Shown: piece by piece, positions 23,770 to 32,104 of the stretch
Layout of the letters: the number at the start of each line of letters is the position of its first letter
Numbering within the stretch: position 1 is the first letter of the stretch
Source of the DNA: Streptomyces erythrochromogenes
GTDB lineage: Bacteria; Actinomycetota; Actinomycetes; Streptomycetales; Streptomycetaceae
DNA length: 64,000 bases
Direction of reading: 5' to 3'
Assembly: GCF_036170895.1 (NCBI RefSeq)
Contig: NZ_CP108036.1
Location: 6,359,501 to 6,423,500, forward strand
The notes under the pieces: model-generated
The model's database searches: none
What the model saw: only the letters and a program-made list of their open reading frames with translations
Told to the model about the DNA's origin: nothing
Translations under genes and position numbers: made by a program

Positions 23770-24579
23770 ATGAGCATCAGAATGTCGCGCTTCGCTGCCC
23801 TGACCTCCTCCCTCTTACTCGCCGCGACCGCCGCACTGTTCGGCGCCGGCCAGGCGGCCGCCGCCCAGGCCGACTTCGGCTACGTCGCCCTCGGCGACTC
23901 GTACTCCTCCGGCCTCGGCGCCGGCAACTACGACGGTGCGAGCGGCAACTGCAAGCGCACCACCCGCGCCTACCCCGCCCTCTGGGCCGCGGCCCACTCC
24001 CCGCAGACCTTCGCCTTCACAGCCTGCTCCGGCGCCCGTACGGGTGACGTGCTCTCGGGCCAGCTCGCCCCCCTCAACTCCGGGACCGACCTGGTCAGCA
24101 TCACCATCGGCGGCAACGACGCCGGATTCTCCGACGTCATGACGACCTGTGTGCTCCAGTCCGAATCCACGTGCGTCAACCGCGTGAACCAGGCCAAGGC
24201 CTACGTGGACTCCACCCTCCCCGGGCTGCTCGACCAGGTCTACAACGCCATCGACAGCCGGGCGCCCGCCGCCCGAGTCGTCGTCCTCGGCTATCCCCGC
24301 TTCTACAAGCTGAACGGCACCTGCACGACCGGTCTGAGCGAGGGCGAGCGCGCCGCCATCAACGGCGCCGCCGACCACCTCAACGCCGCCATCGCCAAAC
24401 GCGCCGCGAACCACGGCTTCACCTTCGCCTCGGTCGCCGGCTCCTTCACGGGCCACGAGATCTGCTCCGGCAGCCCCTGGCTGCACAGCGTCAACTGGCT
24501 CAACATCGCCGAGTCCTACCACCCGACCGCCGCCGGACAGTCCGGCGGCTACCTGCCCGTCCTCACCAACGCCGCCTGA
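23770..24579 (+). CDS. Secreted SGNH/GDSL lipase/esterase with a TTA codon
   Basis: A 269-residue exported hydrolase. Signal peptide MSIRMSRF plus a hydrophobic core to AQAAAAQA (about residue 34). Block I is ALGDSYSSGLGAG (nucleophile Ser), block III TIGGNDAGF, block V ESYHPTAAGQSG with the catalytic His; six Cys likely form disulfides. It resembles the Streptomyces extracellular GDSL lipases. AAGGAG precedes ATG 23770. Codon 16 (23815-23817) is TTA, the rare leucine codon read by the bldA tRNA, so production may depend on development. Its 3' end overlaps the convergent kinase gene by 31 bp. Confidence 0.92.
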   Translation: MSIRMSRFAALTSSLLLAATAALFGAGQAAAAQADFGYVALGDSYSSGLGAGNYDGASGNCKRTTRAYPALWAAAHSPQTFAFTACSGARTGDVLSGQLAPLNSGTDLVSITIGGNDAGFSDVMTTCVLQSESTCVNRVNQAKAYVDSTLPGLLDQVYNAIDSRAPAARVVVLGYPRFYKLNGTCTTGLSEGERAAINGAADHLNAAIAKRAANHGFTFASVAGSFTGHEICSGSPWLHSVNWLNIAESYHPTAAGQSGGYLPVLTNAA

Positions 24580-26249
24580 TCCTCCCCGCCGGCCTCCGGG
24601 GTCGCCCCGGCGCTCGCCGTCGGCGACCCCGGGGACGGGCTCGCGCCGGGGGAGGAGGCCCCGCCCGACGGGGTCGCCCTCTCGCACGTCACGGAGGTCG
24701 CCACCCACTCGGTGGCGACCTCCGCAGGTCCCCGCACCTCCAGCCGGACCGCGTCCTCGAAGACCTCGCCGGGTACGTGCGTGAGCTCGGTGTGCTCCAG
24801 CCGCCGGCTCTTCGGTCCGGCCGCCTCGTACGTGACGGACTGCCAGCCGGGCCCGGACGTCCGGCCGCTCCGCGTGGCCCAGCGGTACTCCAGCACCACC
24901 GGGATCCGCTCCACCTCGACGGTCGCGCTGAAGGCGGGCGCGTGCCCGGCGGGCGGCGGACAGCTCCCGGAGTACTTGGTGCGCACCGCGTCGACGTACA
25001 CCGAGACGTGCGGGCCCGTGCTCGGCGAGGCCGGGGCCGAGGGCGATGCGGGCGCGGACGCCGGTGCGGTGGCCGTGGGAGCCGTCGTGGGGGCCGGGGC
25101 GGTGGCCGAGCCCGTCGGGGCACCCCCGTTCCCGCCGCGGCCGTCCTCGTCCCCGAAGTCCTTGAGCAGCACCCAGCCCAGCGCGGCCAGGGCGAGCAGC
25201 AGTACGGCGATCCCGGCGACCAGCACCGGCCCGGCCGCGCCCCCGCCCGCACCTCCGCCCCCGCTCTCCCCGGGCGCGCCCGCCGGCACCGGCCCGGGTG
25301 CGGGAGCCGGCGGCGCCTGCGGCCCGTACGCCCCGCCGCCGCCCCGCGGTTCGTGCCCGAGGCGGCCCGTCGGCGTCGGCGTTCCCGCTCCCGACACCGG
25401 CCCGCCGGAGGCCCGTACGGCTCCGCCCGCGCCCACCAGCCGCAGCATCCGGGCCGCCTCCGCCGCGTCCAGCCGCTCCGCGGGGTCCTTGCGCAGCAGC
25501 CCCGTCAGTACGGGCTCCAGCGGACCGGCCCGGCGCGCCGGGGGCGGCTCCTCGTCCACCACGGCCCGCAGCGTGTCCAGCGCGGTGGCCTGCCGGAAGG
25601 GCGTGACCCCCTCGACGCAGGCGTAGAGCATGACCCCGAGCGACCACAGGTCCGAACCGGGGCCGGGTTCGCGTCCCAACGCCCGCTCGGGCGCCAGGAA
25701 TTCGGGGGAGCCGACCACCTCGCCGGTCATGGTGATGGCGGAGGAGCCCTCCAGGCTCGCGATCCCGAAGTCGCTGAGCACCACCCGGCCGTCGTTGGCG
25801 ATGAGCACGTTGGCCGGCTTCACGTCCCGGTGCAGCACCCCCGAATCGTGCGCGGAGCGCAGCGCGGCCAGGACCTGCTCGCCGATGTGCGCGGCGCGCT
25901 GCGGGGTCATCGGCCCCTCCGCCTCCAGCACGTCGGCCAGCGAGAGCCCGCGCACCAGCTCCATCACGATCCAGGGCCGGCCGTCCTCGGAGGCCACGTC
26001 GTAGACCGTGACCACCCCGCGGTGGGAGACCCGGGCGGCGGCCCAGGCCTCCCGCTCCAGGCGCCGGTACATGCGCTGGAGTTCGGCGGTGTCCAGCCCG
26101 GCCGGTGCGCGTACCTCCTTGACGGCCACGTCGCGGGCCAGCACCTCGTCCCGGGCCCGCCACACCACGCCCATCCCGCCGCGGCCGATCTGCTCCAGCA
26201 ACCGGTAGCGGCCCGAGACGACACGATCGGAGTTGGATTCCTCACTCAC
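24549..26249 (-). CDS. Transmembrane Ser/Thr protein kinase (PknB-like)
   Basis: A 566-residue Hanks-type kinase. Gly loop IGRGGMGVVW, Lys in VAVKEV, catalytic loop LHRDVKPANVL and SDFGIAS are intact, followed by GSPEFLAPERA. A Gly/Pro-rich linker leads to one membrane helix (VLVAGIAVLLLALAALGWVLL, about residues 340-362). The outside part is a Pro/Ala/Thr spacer and a 110-residue domain (VSVYVDAVRTKYSGSCPPP, WQSVTYEAAGPKS) with two Cys, not a PASTA repeat; it may be a sensor. GTG start at 26249. The last 31 bp run into the convergent lipase gene. Targets are unknown. Confidence 0.92.
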   Translation of the reverse strand: MSEESNSDRVVSGRYRLLEQIGRGGMGVVWRARDEVLARDVAVKEVRAPAGLDTAELQRMYRRLEREAWAAARVSHRGVVTVYDVASEDGRPWIVMELVRGLSLADVLEAEGPMTPQRAAHIGEQVLAALRSAHDSGVLHRDVKPANVLIANDGRVVLSDFGIASLEGSSAITMTGEVVGSPEFLAPERALGREPGPGSDLWSLGVMLYACVEGVTPFRQATALDTLRAVVDEEPPPARRAGPLEPVLTGLLRKDPAERLDAAEAARMLRLVGAGGAVRASGGPVSGAGTPTPTGRLGHEPRGGGGAYGPQAPPAPAPGPVPAGAPGESGGGGAGGGAAGPVLVAGIAVLLLALAALGWVLLKDFGDEDGRGGNGGAPTGSATAPAPTTAPTATAPASAPASPSAPASPSTGPHVSVYVDAVRTKYSGSCPPPAGHAPAFSATVEVERIPVVLEYRWATRSGRTSGPGWQSVTYEAAGPKSRRLEHTELTHVPGEVFEDAVRLEVRGPAEVATEWVATSVTCERATPSGGASSPGASPSPGSPTASAGATPEAGGEDQAALVRTGR

Positions 26250-26373
26250 GCGAGCCCCCCGAATGCTTCTGTGCGCCCATGTGTCATCGTCCCGTCACTC
26301 CAAGTTAGCGCAGCGAGCGCCGAGCGGCCCCTGTCGTGACGAGACTCGGGCCGAGCTCTTCCGGAGCGTGATT

Positions 26374-26395
26374 TCCGCACCCGCTTCTGTGCGGA
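26374..26395. promoter_or_regulatory. Inverted repeat in the kinase/hypothetical gene divergent region
   Basis: TCCGCAC-N8-GTGCGGA is a perfect 7-bp inverted repeat in the 290-bp divergent gap between the kinase gene and the small gene at 26540. The gap is otherwise AT-richer than average and has no gene. Operator or weak hairpin; regulator unknown. Confidence 0.35.
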
Positions 26396-26539
26396 GAGTA
26401 ACGGGTGACTCCGCTGAGTAATCGTCAACTCCCCGTCGCCACAGGGGTAATTCACACCACCGGGATACCCGCGGGCAACGCGGGGGCGATAGGGTTAACC
26501 TGCCCGGGCCGGGTGCCCTCGTACGGGTGGGGAGAGATC

Positions 26540-26809
26540 ATGGAACAGATAGCAATGCGCAGCAGGCCGCCTCGCGTGCCTGCCATCACCTGCGGCAGCA
26601 GTGCGACCAGCTCGCGCCTCGACCGCCACCTCGCCGTGCTGGGCGGACCCGCCGTCCCGCACCGGGAGACCGCGGAGGCGACGCTGCTGATGCGCGAGCT
26701 CACCTCCCGCGACCACACGCACCGTCTGCGGAGCCGGAGTGCGCGCGTCTCGCTCTTCGCGCCGCTGCGCCGTCTGCGTCGCACGCTCTTCGGCAGCCGC
26801 CGCTCGTAA
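26540..26809 (+). CDS. Small basic hypothetical protein
   Basis: An 89-residue, Arg-rich protein with no recognised domain. ATG 26540 has GGGGAGAG 5 nt upstream. The middle LDRHLAVLGGPAVPHRETAE and the basic C-terminus RSRSARVSLFAPLRRLRRTLFGSRRS could form an amphipathic, membrane- or nucleic-acid-associating tail. No signal peptide. Codon bias and a good ribosome site support a real gene. Function not inferred. Confidence 0.6.
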   Translation: MEQIAMRSRPPRVPAITCGSSATSSRLDRHLAVLGGPAVPHRETAEATLLMRELTSRDHTHRLRSRSARVSLFAPLRRLRRTLFGSRRS

Positions 26810-26860
26810 CAGACCCCGCACCCGCGGCCGTTCGCCCTCCCGGCCTGCGGCCACCCGGCC

Positions 26861-28057
26861 CTAAGCGATCACACCGTCCCGGCGCAGTTCCGAGATCTGT
26901 GCGCCCGCCATCCCCAGGGCGCGCAAGAGGTCATCGGTGTGCTCACCCAGCGCGGGCACCGCACCCATGTGCGGTGCCGCGCCGCCCGGCAGCCCGATCG
27001 GCGGCAGCAGGGCCCGCAGCGGACCGACCGGCGATCCCACCTCCCGCCACCGGTCCCGGGCCGCGAGCTGCGGATGTCCGGCCAGTTGGGCCACCGAGTT
27101 CAGTCGCGCGCAGGCGATGCCCGCCGCCTCCAGCCGCCCGATCGCCTCGTCGGCGTCCAACCGTCCCAGCGCCCGGGCCACGACCGCGTCTGTCTTCTCC
27201 CGGTTCCCGGTCCGGGCCGTGTTCGTCGCGTACGCCGGATCCTCGGCCAACTCGGGCCGCTGCAGCACCTGTTGTGCGAGCCGCCGCCACTCGCGGTCGT
27301 TCTGCACCGACAGCAGCACCCGGTCCCCGTCCGCCGTCGCGTAGGCGTCGTACGGGGCGATCACCGCGTGCGCGAGCCCCGTACGCACGGGCTGCTCCCC
27401 GCCGTGCATCGTGTGGTGCAGCGGGTGCCCCATCCATTCGGCGAGCGCGTCCAGCATGGACACCTCCACCCGGCCGCCGCGCCCGGTGACACCGCGGCGC
27501 AGCAGCGCGGCCAGTACCCCCGAGAAGGCGTACATGGCCGCCGCGATGTCGGCCGCCGGGATCCCCGCCTTGACGGGCTGCTCCGGGGTTCCGGTCACCG
27601 ACACCAGCCCCGCCTCGCACTGCACGAGCATGTCGTAGGCGCGCTTGTGGGCGTACGGGCCCTCCGGGCCGTAGCCGGACACGTCCACCGCGACCAGCCG
27701 CGGGTAGCGGCCACACAGCGCGGCCGAGTCGAGCCCGAGGCGGGCGGCGGCCCCCTGGGCGAGGTTCTGCACGAAGACGTCCGCGCCGGCCAGCAGGCCG
27801 TGCAGCACCGCGCGGCCGCGCGGGTCCTTCAGGTCGAGCGCGATCGACTCCTTGCCCCGGTTCGCCCACACGAAGTGCGAGGCGAGGCCGTGCGCGGCGG
27901 TGTCGTAGCCACGGGCGAAGTCGCCGCCGTCGGGACGCTCGACCTTGATCACCCTGGCGCCGAGGTCGGCGAGCTGGCGGGTGGCGAAGGGCGCCGAGAC
28001 GGCCTGTTCGACGGCGACGACGGTGATGCCGTCCAGGGGCAGCGGTTCGGTGGTCAT
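26861..28057 (-). CDS. CaiB/BaiF CoA-transferase family protein
   Basis: A 398-residue class III CoA transferase. It begins LDGITVVAVEQAVSAPFATRQLADLGARVIKVE, the usual first strand and helix, with ANRGKESIALDLK and the AYDMLVQCEAGL segment bearing the Asp that forms the acyl-enzyme anhydride. GRGGRVEVSMLDALAEWM and the C-terminal interlocked-ring domain are present, so length is normal. It moves CoA between carboxylic acids; which acids is unknown. ATG 28057. No linked acyl-CoA genes are immediately adjacent; its 3' neighbour is convergent. Confidence 0.88.
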   Translation of the reverse strand: MTTEPLPLDGITVVAVEQAVSAPFATRQLADLGARVIKVERPDGGDFARGYDTAAHGLASHFVWANRGKESIALDLKDPRGRAVLHGLLAGADVFVQNLAQGAAARLGLDSAALCGRYPRLVAVDVSGYGPEGPYAHKRAYDMLVQCEAGLVSVTGTPEQPVKAGIPAADIAAAMYAFSGVLAALLRRGVTGRGGRVEVSMLDALAEWMGHPLHHTMHGGEQPVRTGLAHAVIAPYDAYATADGDRVLLSVQNDREWRRLAQQVLQRPELAEDPAYATNTARTGNREKTDAVVARALGRLDADEAIGRLEAAGIACARLNSVAQLAGHPQLAARDRWREVGSPVGPLRALLPPIGLPGGAAPHMGAVPALGEHTDDLLRALGMAGAQISELRRDGVIA

Positions 28058-28140
28058 GAAGCCCTGCCTACCGGGTCCGACAGGGGTCTGTCACCACTCG
28101 GCGGACGATATGCGCCGTTGATCGCCTATGAGGACCGGTG

Positions 28141-28929
28141 TCAGGCCCCGCCACGGGCGAACCTGCGGGTGGCCAGGGGTGCGAACACGGCGAGGAGCAG
28201 CACCGACCACAGCAGCGCGGCGGCCACCGGGTGCGCGGCGGGCCAGGCGGCGTCCGCCCCGGCCTGCGCCCCGGCGTTTCCGCACAGCTCGCGCACGGCG
28301 GTGGCGACGGCGCTGATCGGGTTCCACTCGGCGACCGTGCGCAGCCACCCCGGCAGGCCGGCGGTCGGCAGGTACGCGCCGGAGAGCATCGGCAGCACGA
28401 AGGTGGCGCTGCCCAGCTGGCCCGCCGCCTCCTCGCTGCGGCTCAGCAGGCCCAGGTACGTGCCCACTCAGGCGGTGGCGAAGCGGAAGAGCAGCAGCAC
28501 GCCCAGGGCCCCCAGCGCGCCGGGCAGGCCGTTCTCCGTCCGCCAGCCCATCGCCAGCCCCACCAGCATCAGCGGCACCATCGATGCGGCCGTGGTGAGC
28601 AGGTCGGCCGCGGCCTGCCCGCGCGGCACGGCGCTGCGGCTCATCGGCAGGGTCCGGAAGCGGTCCGTCACCCCGCGGTGGGCGTCCTGCGCGGCCGTGA
28701 ACATGCCGGTCATCAGGCCGTTCGCGGCCGTGGCGGCGAGCAGCCCCGGCACCAGGAACTCCCGGTACTCGGCGCCCGGCATGGCGAGCGCGCTGCCGAA
28801 GACGTAGCCGAAGAAGAGCAGCATCGTGATCGGCATGGTCTGGGTGAGGACCAGCAGCGCCGGTGCGTGCCGGGCCTTCTGGAGCTGGCGGGTCAGGACG
28901 GCTCCGCCGTCGGACAGCAGCGTGCTCAT
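28141..28929 (-). pseudogene. ABC-2 type exporter permease, broken by an in-frame TGA
   Basis: The reading frame from ATG 28929 encodes an ABC-2 permease (STLLSDGGAVLTRQLQKARH, then helices LLVLTQTMPITMLLFFGYVF and following). It meets TGA at 28468-28470 and continues in the same frame to 28141 (VGTYLGLLSRSEEAAGQLGS to the end). At this point homologues usually have Trp (FRFAxxWVGxYLGLL), so TGG to TGA is the likely change. Without the stop the protein would be about 262 residues. The start overlaps the ATPase stop (ATGA). With the damaged ATPase upstream, this is probably a decaying transporter, although a sequencing error at one base cannot be excluded. Confidence 0.8.
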
Positions 28930-29813
28930 GCGGCGGCCTCCTGCTCCTGGCCGGCGGTGTCCGCCGTGGTGCGTACGCGGGTGAGGCGGAGGAACACCTC
29001 GTCGAGGGTGGGCGGGCGCAGGCGCGCGTCGGTCACCGGGACGCCCGCGGTGTCGAGCTCGCGGATGATGCGCGGCAGGGTGATCCCGGCGTCGAGGACG
29101 GTCGCGCCGACGGTCAGCCGTTCCTCGTCGAGCACGGGCCGGCCGCCGGTGAGCCGGTCGAGTACGGCGGCTGCGCCCGCGAGTTCCTCCCGCGCGGTGA
29201 CGGCCACCTCGGCCCGGGACCCGATCCGGGCCTTGAGCCGGGCCGGGGTGCCGCAGGCGAGGACCCGGCCCTCGGAGACGACCACGACGTCGTCGGCCAA
29301 CCGGTCCGCCTCCTCCAGGTACTGGGTGGTGAGCAGCACCGTGGTGCCCTCTTCCGAGAGCGCGCGCACCGCCGTCCGGATCTGCTCGCGGGCGGCCGGG
29401 TCCAGGCCGGTGGTCGGCTCGTCGAGGAAGAGCCCCCGGGGGCGGGTGACGAGTCCGGCGGCCAGGTCCAGGCGCCGCCGCATACCGCCGGACCAGGTGG
29501 AGGCCACCCGGTCGGCGACCCCGCCCAGCCCGCAGCGCTGCAGCAGCTCGTCGGCGCGGGAGCGGCCGGCGGAGTCCCGCAGTCCGGCGAGGCGCGCGAA
29601 GAGCCGGAGGTTCTCGCGGCCCGTCAGATCCCCGTCCACACAGGCGTACTGGCCGGTCACGCCGATGGCGCGGCGGACGGCAGCCGGGTCGCGGGTGACG
29701 TCGTGGCCGGCGACGAGGGCGCGGCCGCCGGTGGGCGGCGGTGCGGGCCGAGCGGCAGGTGCGGGCGGGGCGGGCGGTGTGGGCGGTGCGGGCGGTGTGG
29801 GCGGCGCGGGTGG
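28926..29813 (-). pseudogene. ABC exporter ATP-binding protein lacking Walker A (N-terminal deletion)
   Basis: The frame from 29660 down has the signature STWSGGMRRRLDLA, Walker B LFLDEPTTGLDP, H-loop-like VLLTTQYLEEAD and a C-terminal DrrA-like domain (LRPPTLDEVFLRLT), but no Walker A. Upstream the same frame continues PTGGRALVAGHDVTRDPAAV into a Pro/Ala repeat encoded by GC-rich 9/18-bp repeats, up to the TGA of the neighbouring gene at 29814. Normally about 40 residues with GxNGAGKTT precede this point. So the first part has been deleted and replaced by repeats. The only start codon left is GTG 29660. The drug-exporter permease downstream is broken too. Confidence 0.75.
29740..29813 (+). 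repeat. GC-rich 9/18-bp tandem repeats at the ATPase deletion junction
   Basis: GGGCGGTGTGGGCGGTGC-like 18-bp units (GCGGGCGGT and GTGGGCGGT alternating) fill the space between the type ISP-like gene and the truncated ATPase. They sit exactly where the Walker A-encoding part of the ATPase should be, suggesting repeat-mediated deletion. Confidence 0.65.
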
Positions 29814-30983
29814 TCACAGCAGGGCGAACTGGCCCCCCGGGCCCTCCTCCTGGTGGTCCAGCACCGAGGCCGGGCGTCGGCTCCAGGCCGGCGGCGGCAG
29901 CACCCCCGCCGCGCGCAGCTCCGCGGCCGGAAGGCCCGGACCCGGCTCGAACGCGGCCCGCTCCGGAGCCAGTTCGGCCAGCAGAGCCAGCGTCGTCACC
30001 AGCGCGAGCAGTTCCGAGGTCCAGCTCTGCGGCCACTCGGCGGGCCCCAGCGCCGCCAGACCGTCGGCCTCCGGTCCGCGGTGCGCCGTGCGGGCGGCGA
30101 ACCAGCTCTCCAGTACGCGCGCGCCCTGCACCTCGTACTCCCACGCCCCGGCCGGCACGGGGGAGACCGTCCCGCTCCCCAGTCCGAGCGTCTCCGTCTC
30201 CCCGTCGTACGAGAGCTCGCGCGGCCATACCCCGACCGCGGAGCGGACGTACGGGCGGCGCCCGCCGGGCAGCCGGGGCGCCTCCCCGCCGCGCGCCCCG
30301 CGCAGCTGGACGGTGAGCAGCCGGTGCCCCAGTTCCAGTCCGGCCCGCCAGCGCCCGGGGTCGGCCGCGAGCGGGACCTCGTACCCGCGCGGGCCGGGGC
30401 GGCCGGCCGCCAGGATCCAGCACAGGACGTCCTCGGGGGTCACCCAGCCGCCGTGGCGCTCGCCCAGCAGCGGCAGCAGGCCGGGGGCGAGGTTCGGCTC
30501 GGCGCCGCCCGGGCGCCGGTGCAGCGGGCGGATCCGGCCGAGCCGGCCGGCCGGGAGGTGCGCGGTGACCAGCGGCTCCGGGGTCTCGACGAGGAACAGC
30601 TGGTGCTCGTCGAGGACCCGCCAGAGCTCCGGCCGGGCGGTGTCGATGAGCCGCTGGTCGGGCAGGAGCCACTGCTCGTCGAACGGCTCGCGCAGGATCC
30701 GTACGGGGTCGGGGCAGGGCCCGGGGGCGTCGGCGAACCGGGCCGTGGCCGCCGAGCGCTGACCGGGCAGCGCGGCCGCCGAGGCGGTGGGCGTACGGCT
30801 GCGGCTCGGGCGGAACAGCCGGTCCCGCTCGGCGCCTGCGGAGCCCGCCAGGACGGCCCAGCGGGTGCGCAGGGCCGCCGGATCGGGTGCGGCCACCCAG
30901 TCCCGGCCCAGGCGCAGGCCGCCCACGGTCCAGGGCATCAGATCGTCCAGCAGCGGGTCCGGCTGCGGTGTGTCAGCGCTCAC
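29814..30983 (-). CDS. Type ISP restriction/modification-like protein (LlaBIII C-terminal domain type)
   Basis: A 389-residue soluble protein. FDEQWLLPDQRLIDTARPELW, the RRPGGAEPNLAPGLL block, LPGGRRPYVRSAVGVWP and PAEWPQSWTSELLALVTTLALL match what I recall of actinomycete proteins named after the C-terminal specificity domain of the single-chain type ISP enzyme LlaBIII. No helicase, nuclease or methyltransferase motif is present, and no such partner lies nearby, so it is an orphan specificity-like protein. GTG 30983 start. It ends next to the decayed ABC ATPase. Whether it binds DNA is unknown. Confidence 0.6.
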   Translation of the reverse strand: MSADTPQPDPLLDDLMPWTVGGLRLGRDWVAAPDPAALRTRWAVLAGSAGAERDRLFRPSRSRTPTASAAALPGQRSAATARFADAPGPCPDPVRILREPFDEQWLLPDQRLIDTARPELWRVLDEHQLFLVETPEPLVTAHLPAGRLGRIRPLHRRPGGAEPNLAPGLLPLLGERHGGWVTPEDVLCWILAAGRPGPRGYEVPLAADPGRWRAGLELGHRLLTVQLRGARGGEAPRLPGGRRPYVRSAVGVWPRELSYDGETETLGLGSGTVSPVPAGAWEYEVQGARVLESWFAARTAHRGPEADGLAALGPAEWPQSWTSELLALVTTLALLAELAPERAAFEPGPGLPAAELRAAGVLPPPAWSRRPASVLDHQEEGPGGQFALL

Positions 30984-31086
30984 GCCGCCGATGGTAGCGA
31001 CGGGCTCCGATGGCCGGGCTGCTTCCAGGCCGAGGAGCTACGCTCCTTATGTATGGATACGTACGGTATCGACCGAGGAGACGGTC

Positions 31087-31248
31087 ATGAGCCAGTACGA
31101 CGAATACTCGACTCCGTCCCAGGCCGAGGGTGAACGCCTCGACGAGGACATGGACGAGGCGCAGCGCAAGGAGCGACACCCCCAGACGATGCGCACCACG
31201 CCGTCCCAGGCGGAGGGCGAGCGCACCGCCGACGACGAGAAGAAGTGA
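31087..31248 (+). CDS. Small acidic protein with duplicated TPSQAEGER motif
   Basis: A 53-residue, highly charged protein without Cys or Trp. TPSQAEGER occurs twice, at residues 9-17 and 38-46, separated by an acidic/basic helix-prone stretch (LDEDMDEAQRKERH). GAGGAGA precedes ATG 31087. It looks intrinsically disordered and is separately transcribed from its neighbours. Function unknown; hydrophilic stress proteins are similar in composition, but that is only resemblance. Confidence 0.65.
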   Translation: MSQYDEYSTPSQAEGERLDEDMDEAQRKERHPQTMRTTPSQAEGERTADDEKK

Positions 31249-31286
31249 CGACGAGCGGCGGCGGTGCGGGGAAGTGACGCCCCCGG

Positions 31287-32036
31287 TCAGTGCGCGTCGA
31301 CCGTCACCGTGAAGGAGAACCGGTCGCCCCGGTAGCGGATCCGCGCCACGTCCACCACCCGCCCGTCCTCGGCGTAGGTCACGCCCGTGTAGTGCAGGAT
31401 CGGGCTGAGCAGCGGGACCTGGAGCAGTTCGGCCGTCTCCGGGTCCGCGAGCCGGGCCTCCACGGTGTCCGTGATCCGGCTGATGCGCACCCCCACGACG
31501 TCCCGCAGCACCTTCGTCATCGGCCAGCGCTCCAGATCGGTCACGTCGACGGCCTCCGCGAACTCCGGCAGGACCGCGTTCTCCGCCCAGTTGGTCGGCT
31601 CGCCGCTCTCGCGGTCGCGCCGCAGCCGCCGGTACGTGACCACCTCGGAGGTGTCCGGGAAGTGGTCCAGCAGCTCCCCGGCCACGGGAGTGCGCCCGTG
31701 GCCGAGGACGGTGGTGCGCTCGCCCGACTGCTGGGCCACGATCGCGTCGACCGAGCCCAGCAGCCGGACCGGGGTGCTGCGCAGCGCGCCCGGCTCGATG
31801 AAGGTGCCGCGCCGCCGGTGCCGGCTGATCAGGCCCTCGCCCTCGAGTTCCTTGAGCGCCTGCCGCATGGTCAGCACGCTCACCCCGTAGTGCTCGGCCA
31901 GCTGCTCCTCGGTGGGCAGGCGCAGCGAGGCGTCCGGGGTGCGCCCCAGTATCGAGGCGCGCAGTGACTGCGAGACCTGATACCAGAGCGGGAGCTTCCG
32001 GTTCAGGACCAGCGAGTCGGGGGCGAAGGCGGTCAC
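31287..32036 (-). CDS. GntR-family (HutC/UTRA) transcriptional regulator
   Basis: A 249-residue regulator: GntR winged helix (LWYQVSQSLRASILGR, LPTEEQLAEHYGVSVLTMRQALKELEGEGLI) and a UTRA effector domain (EVVTYRRLRRD to YTGVTYAEDGRVVDVARIRYRGD). GTG 32036 is 7 nt after GGAGAT. It lies 68 bp downstream of hmgA on the same strand, so the two are probably cotranscribed and it may regulate homogentisate breakdown. The long palindrome before hmgA is a candidate binding site, but no direct evidence links them. Confidence 0.9.
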   Translation of the reverse strand: MTAFAPDSLVLNRKLPLWYQVSQSLRASILGRTPDASLRLPTEEQLAEHYGVSVLTMRQALKELEGEGLISRHRRRGTFIEPGALRSTPVRLLGSVDAIVAQQSGERTTVLGHGRTPVAGELLDHFPDTSEVVTYRRLRRDRESGEPTNWAENAVLPEFAEAVDVTDLERWPMTKVLRDVVGVRISRITDTVEARLADPETAELLQVPLLSPILHYTGVTYAEDGRVVDVARIRYRGDRFSFTVTVDAH

Positions 32037-32104
32037 GGGTGGATCTCCGAACGGCTGGACGGGGCTGACGTGCGGCGGCGCATGCGCAGGGTATGCAGTG
32101 CAGG

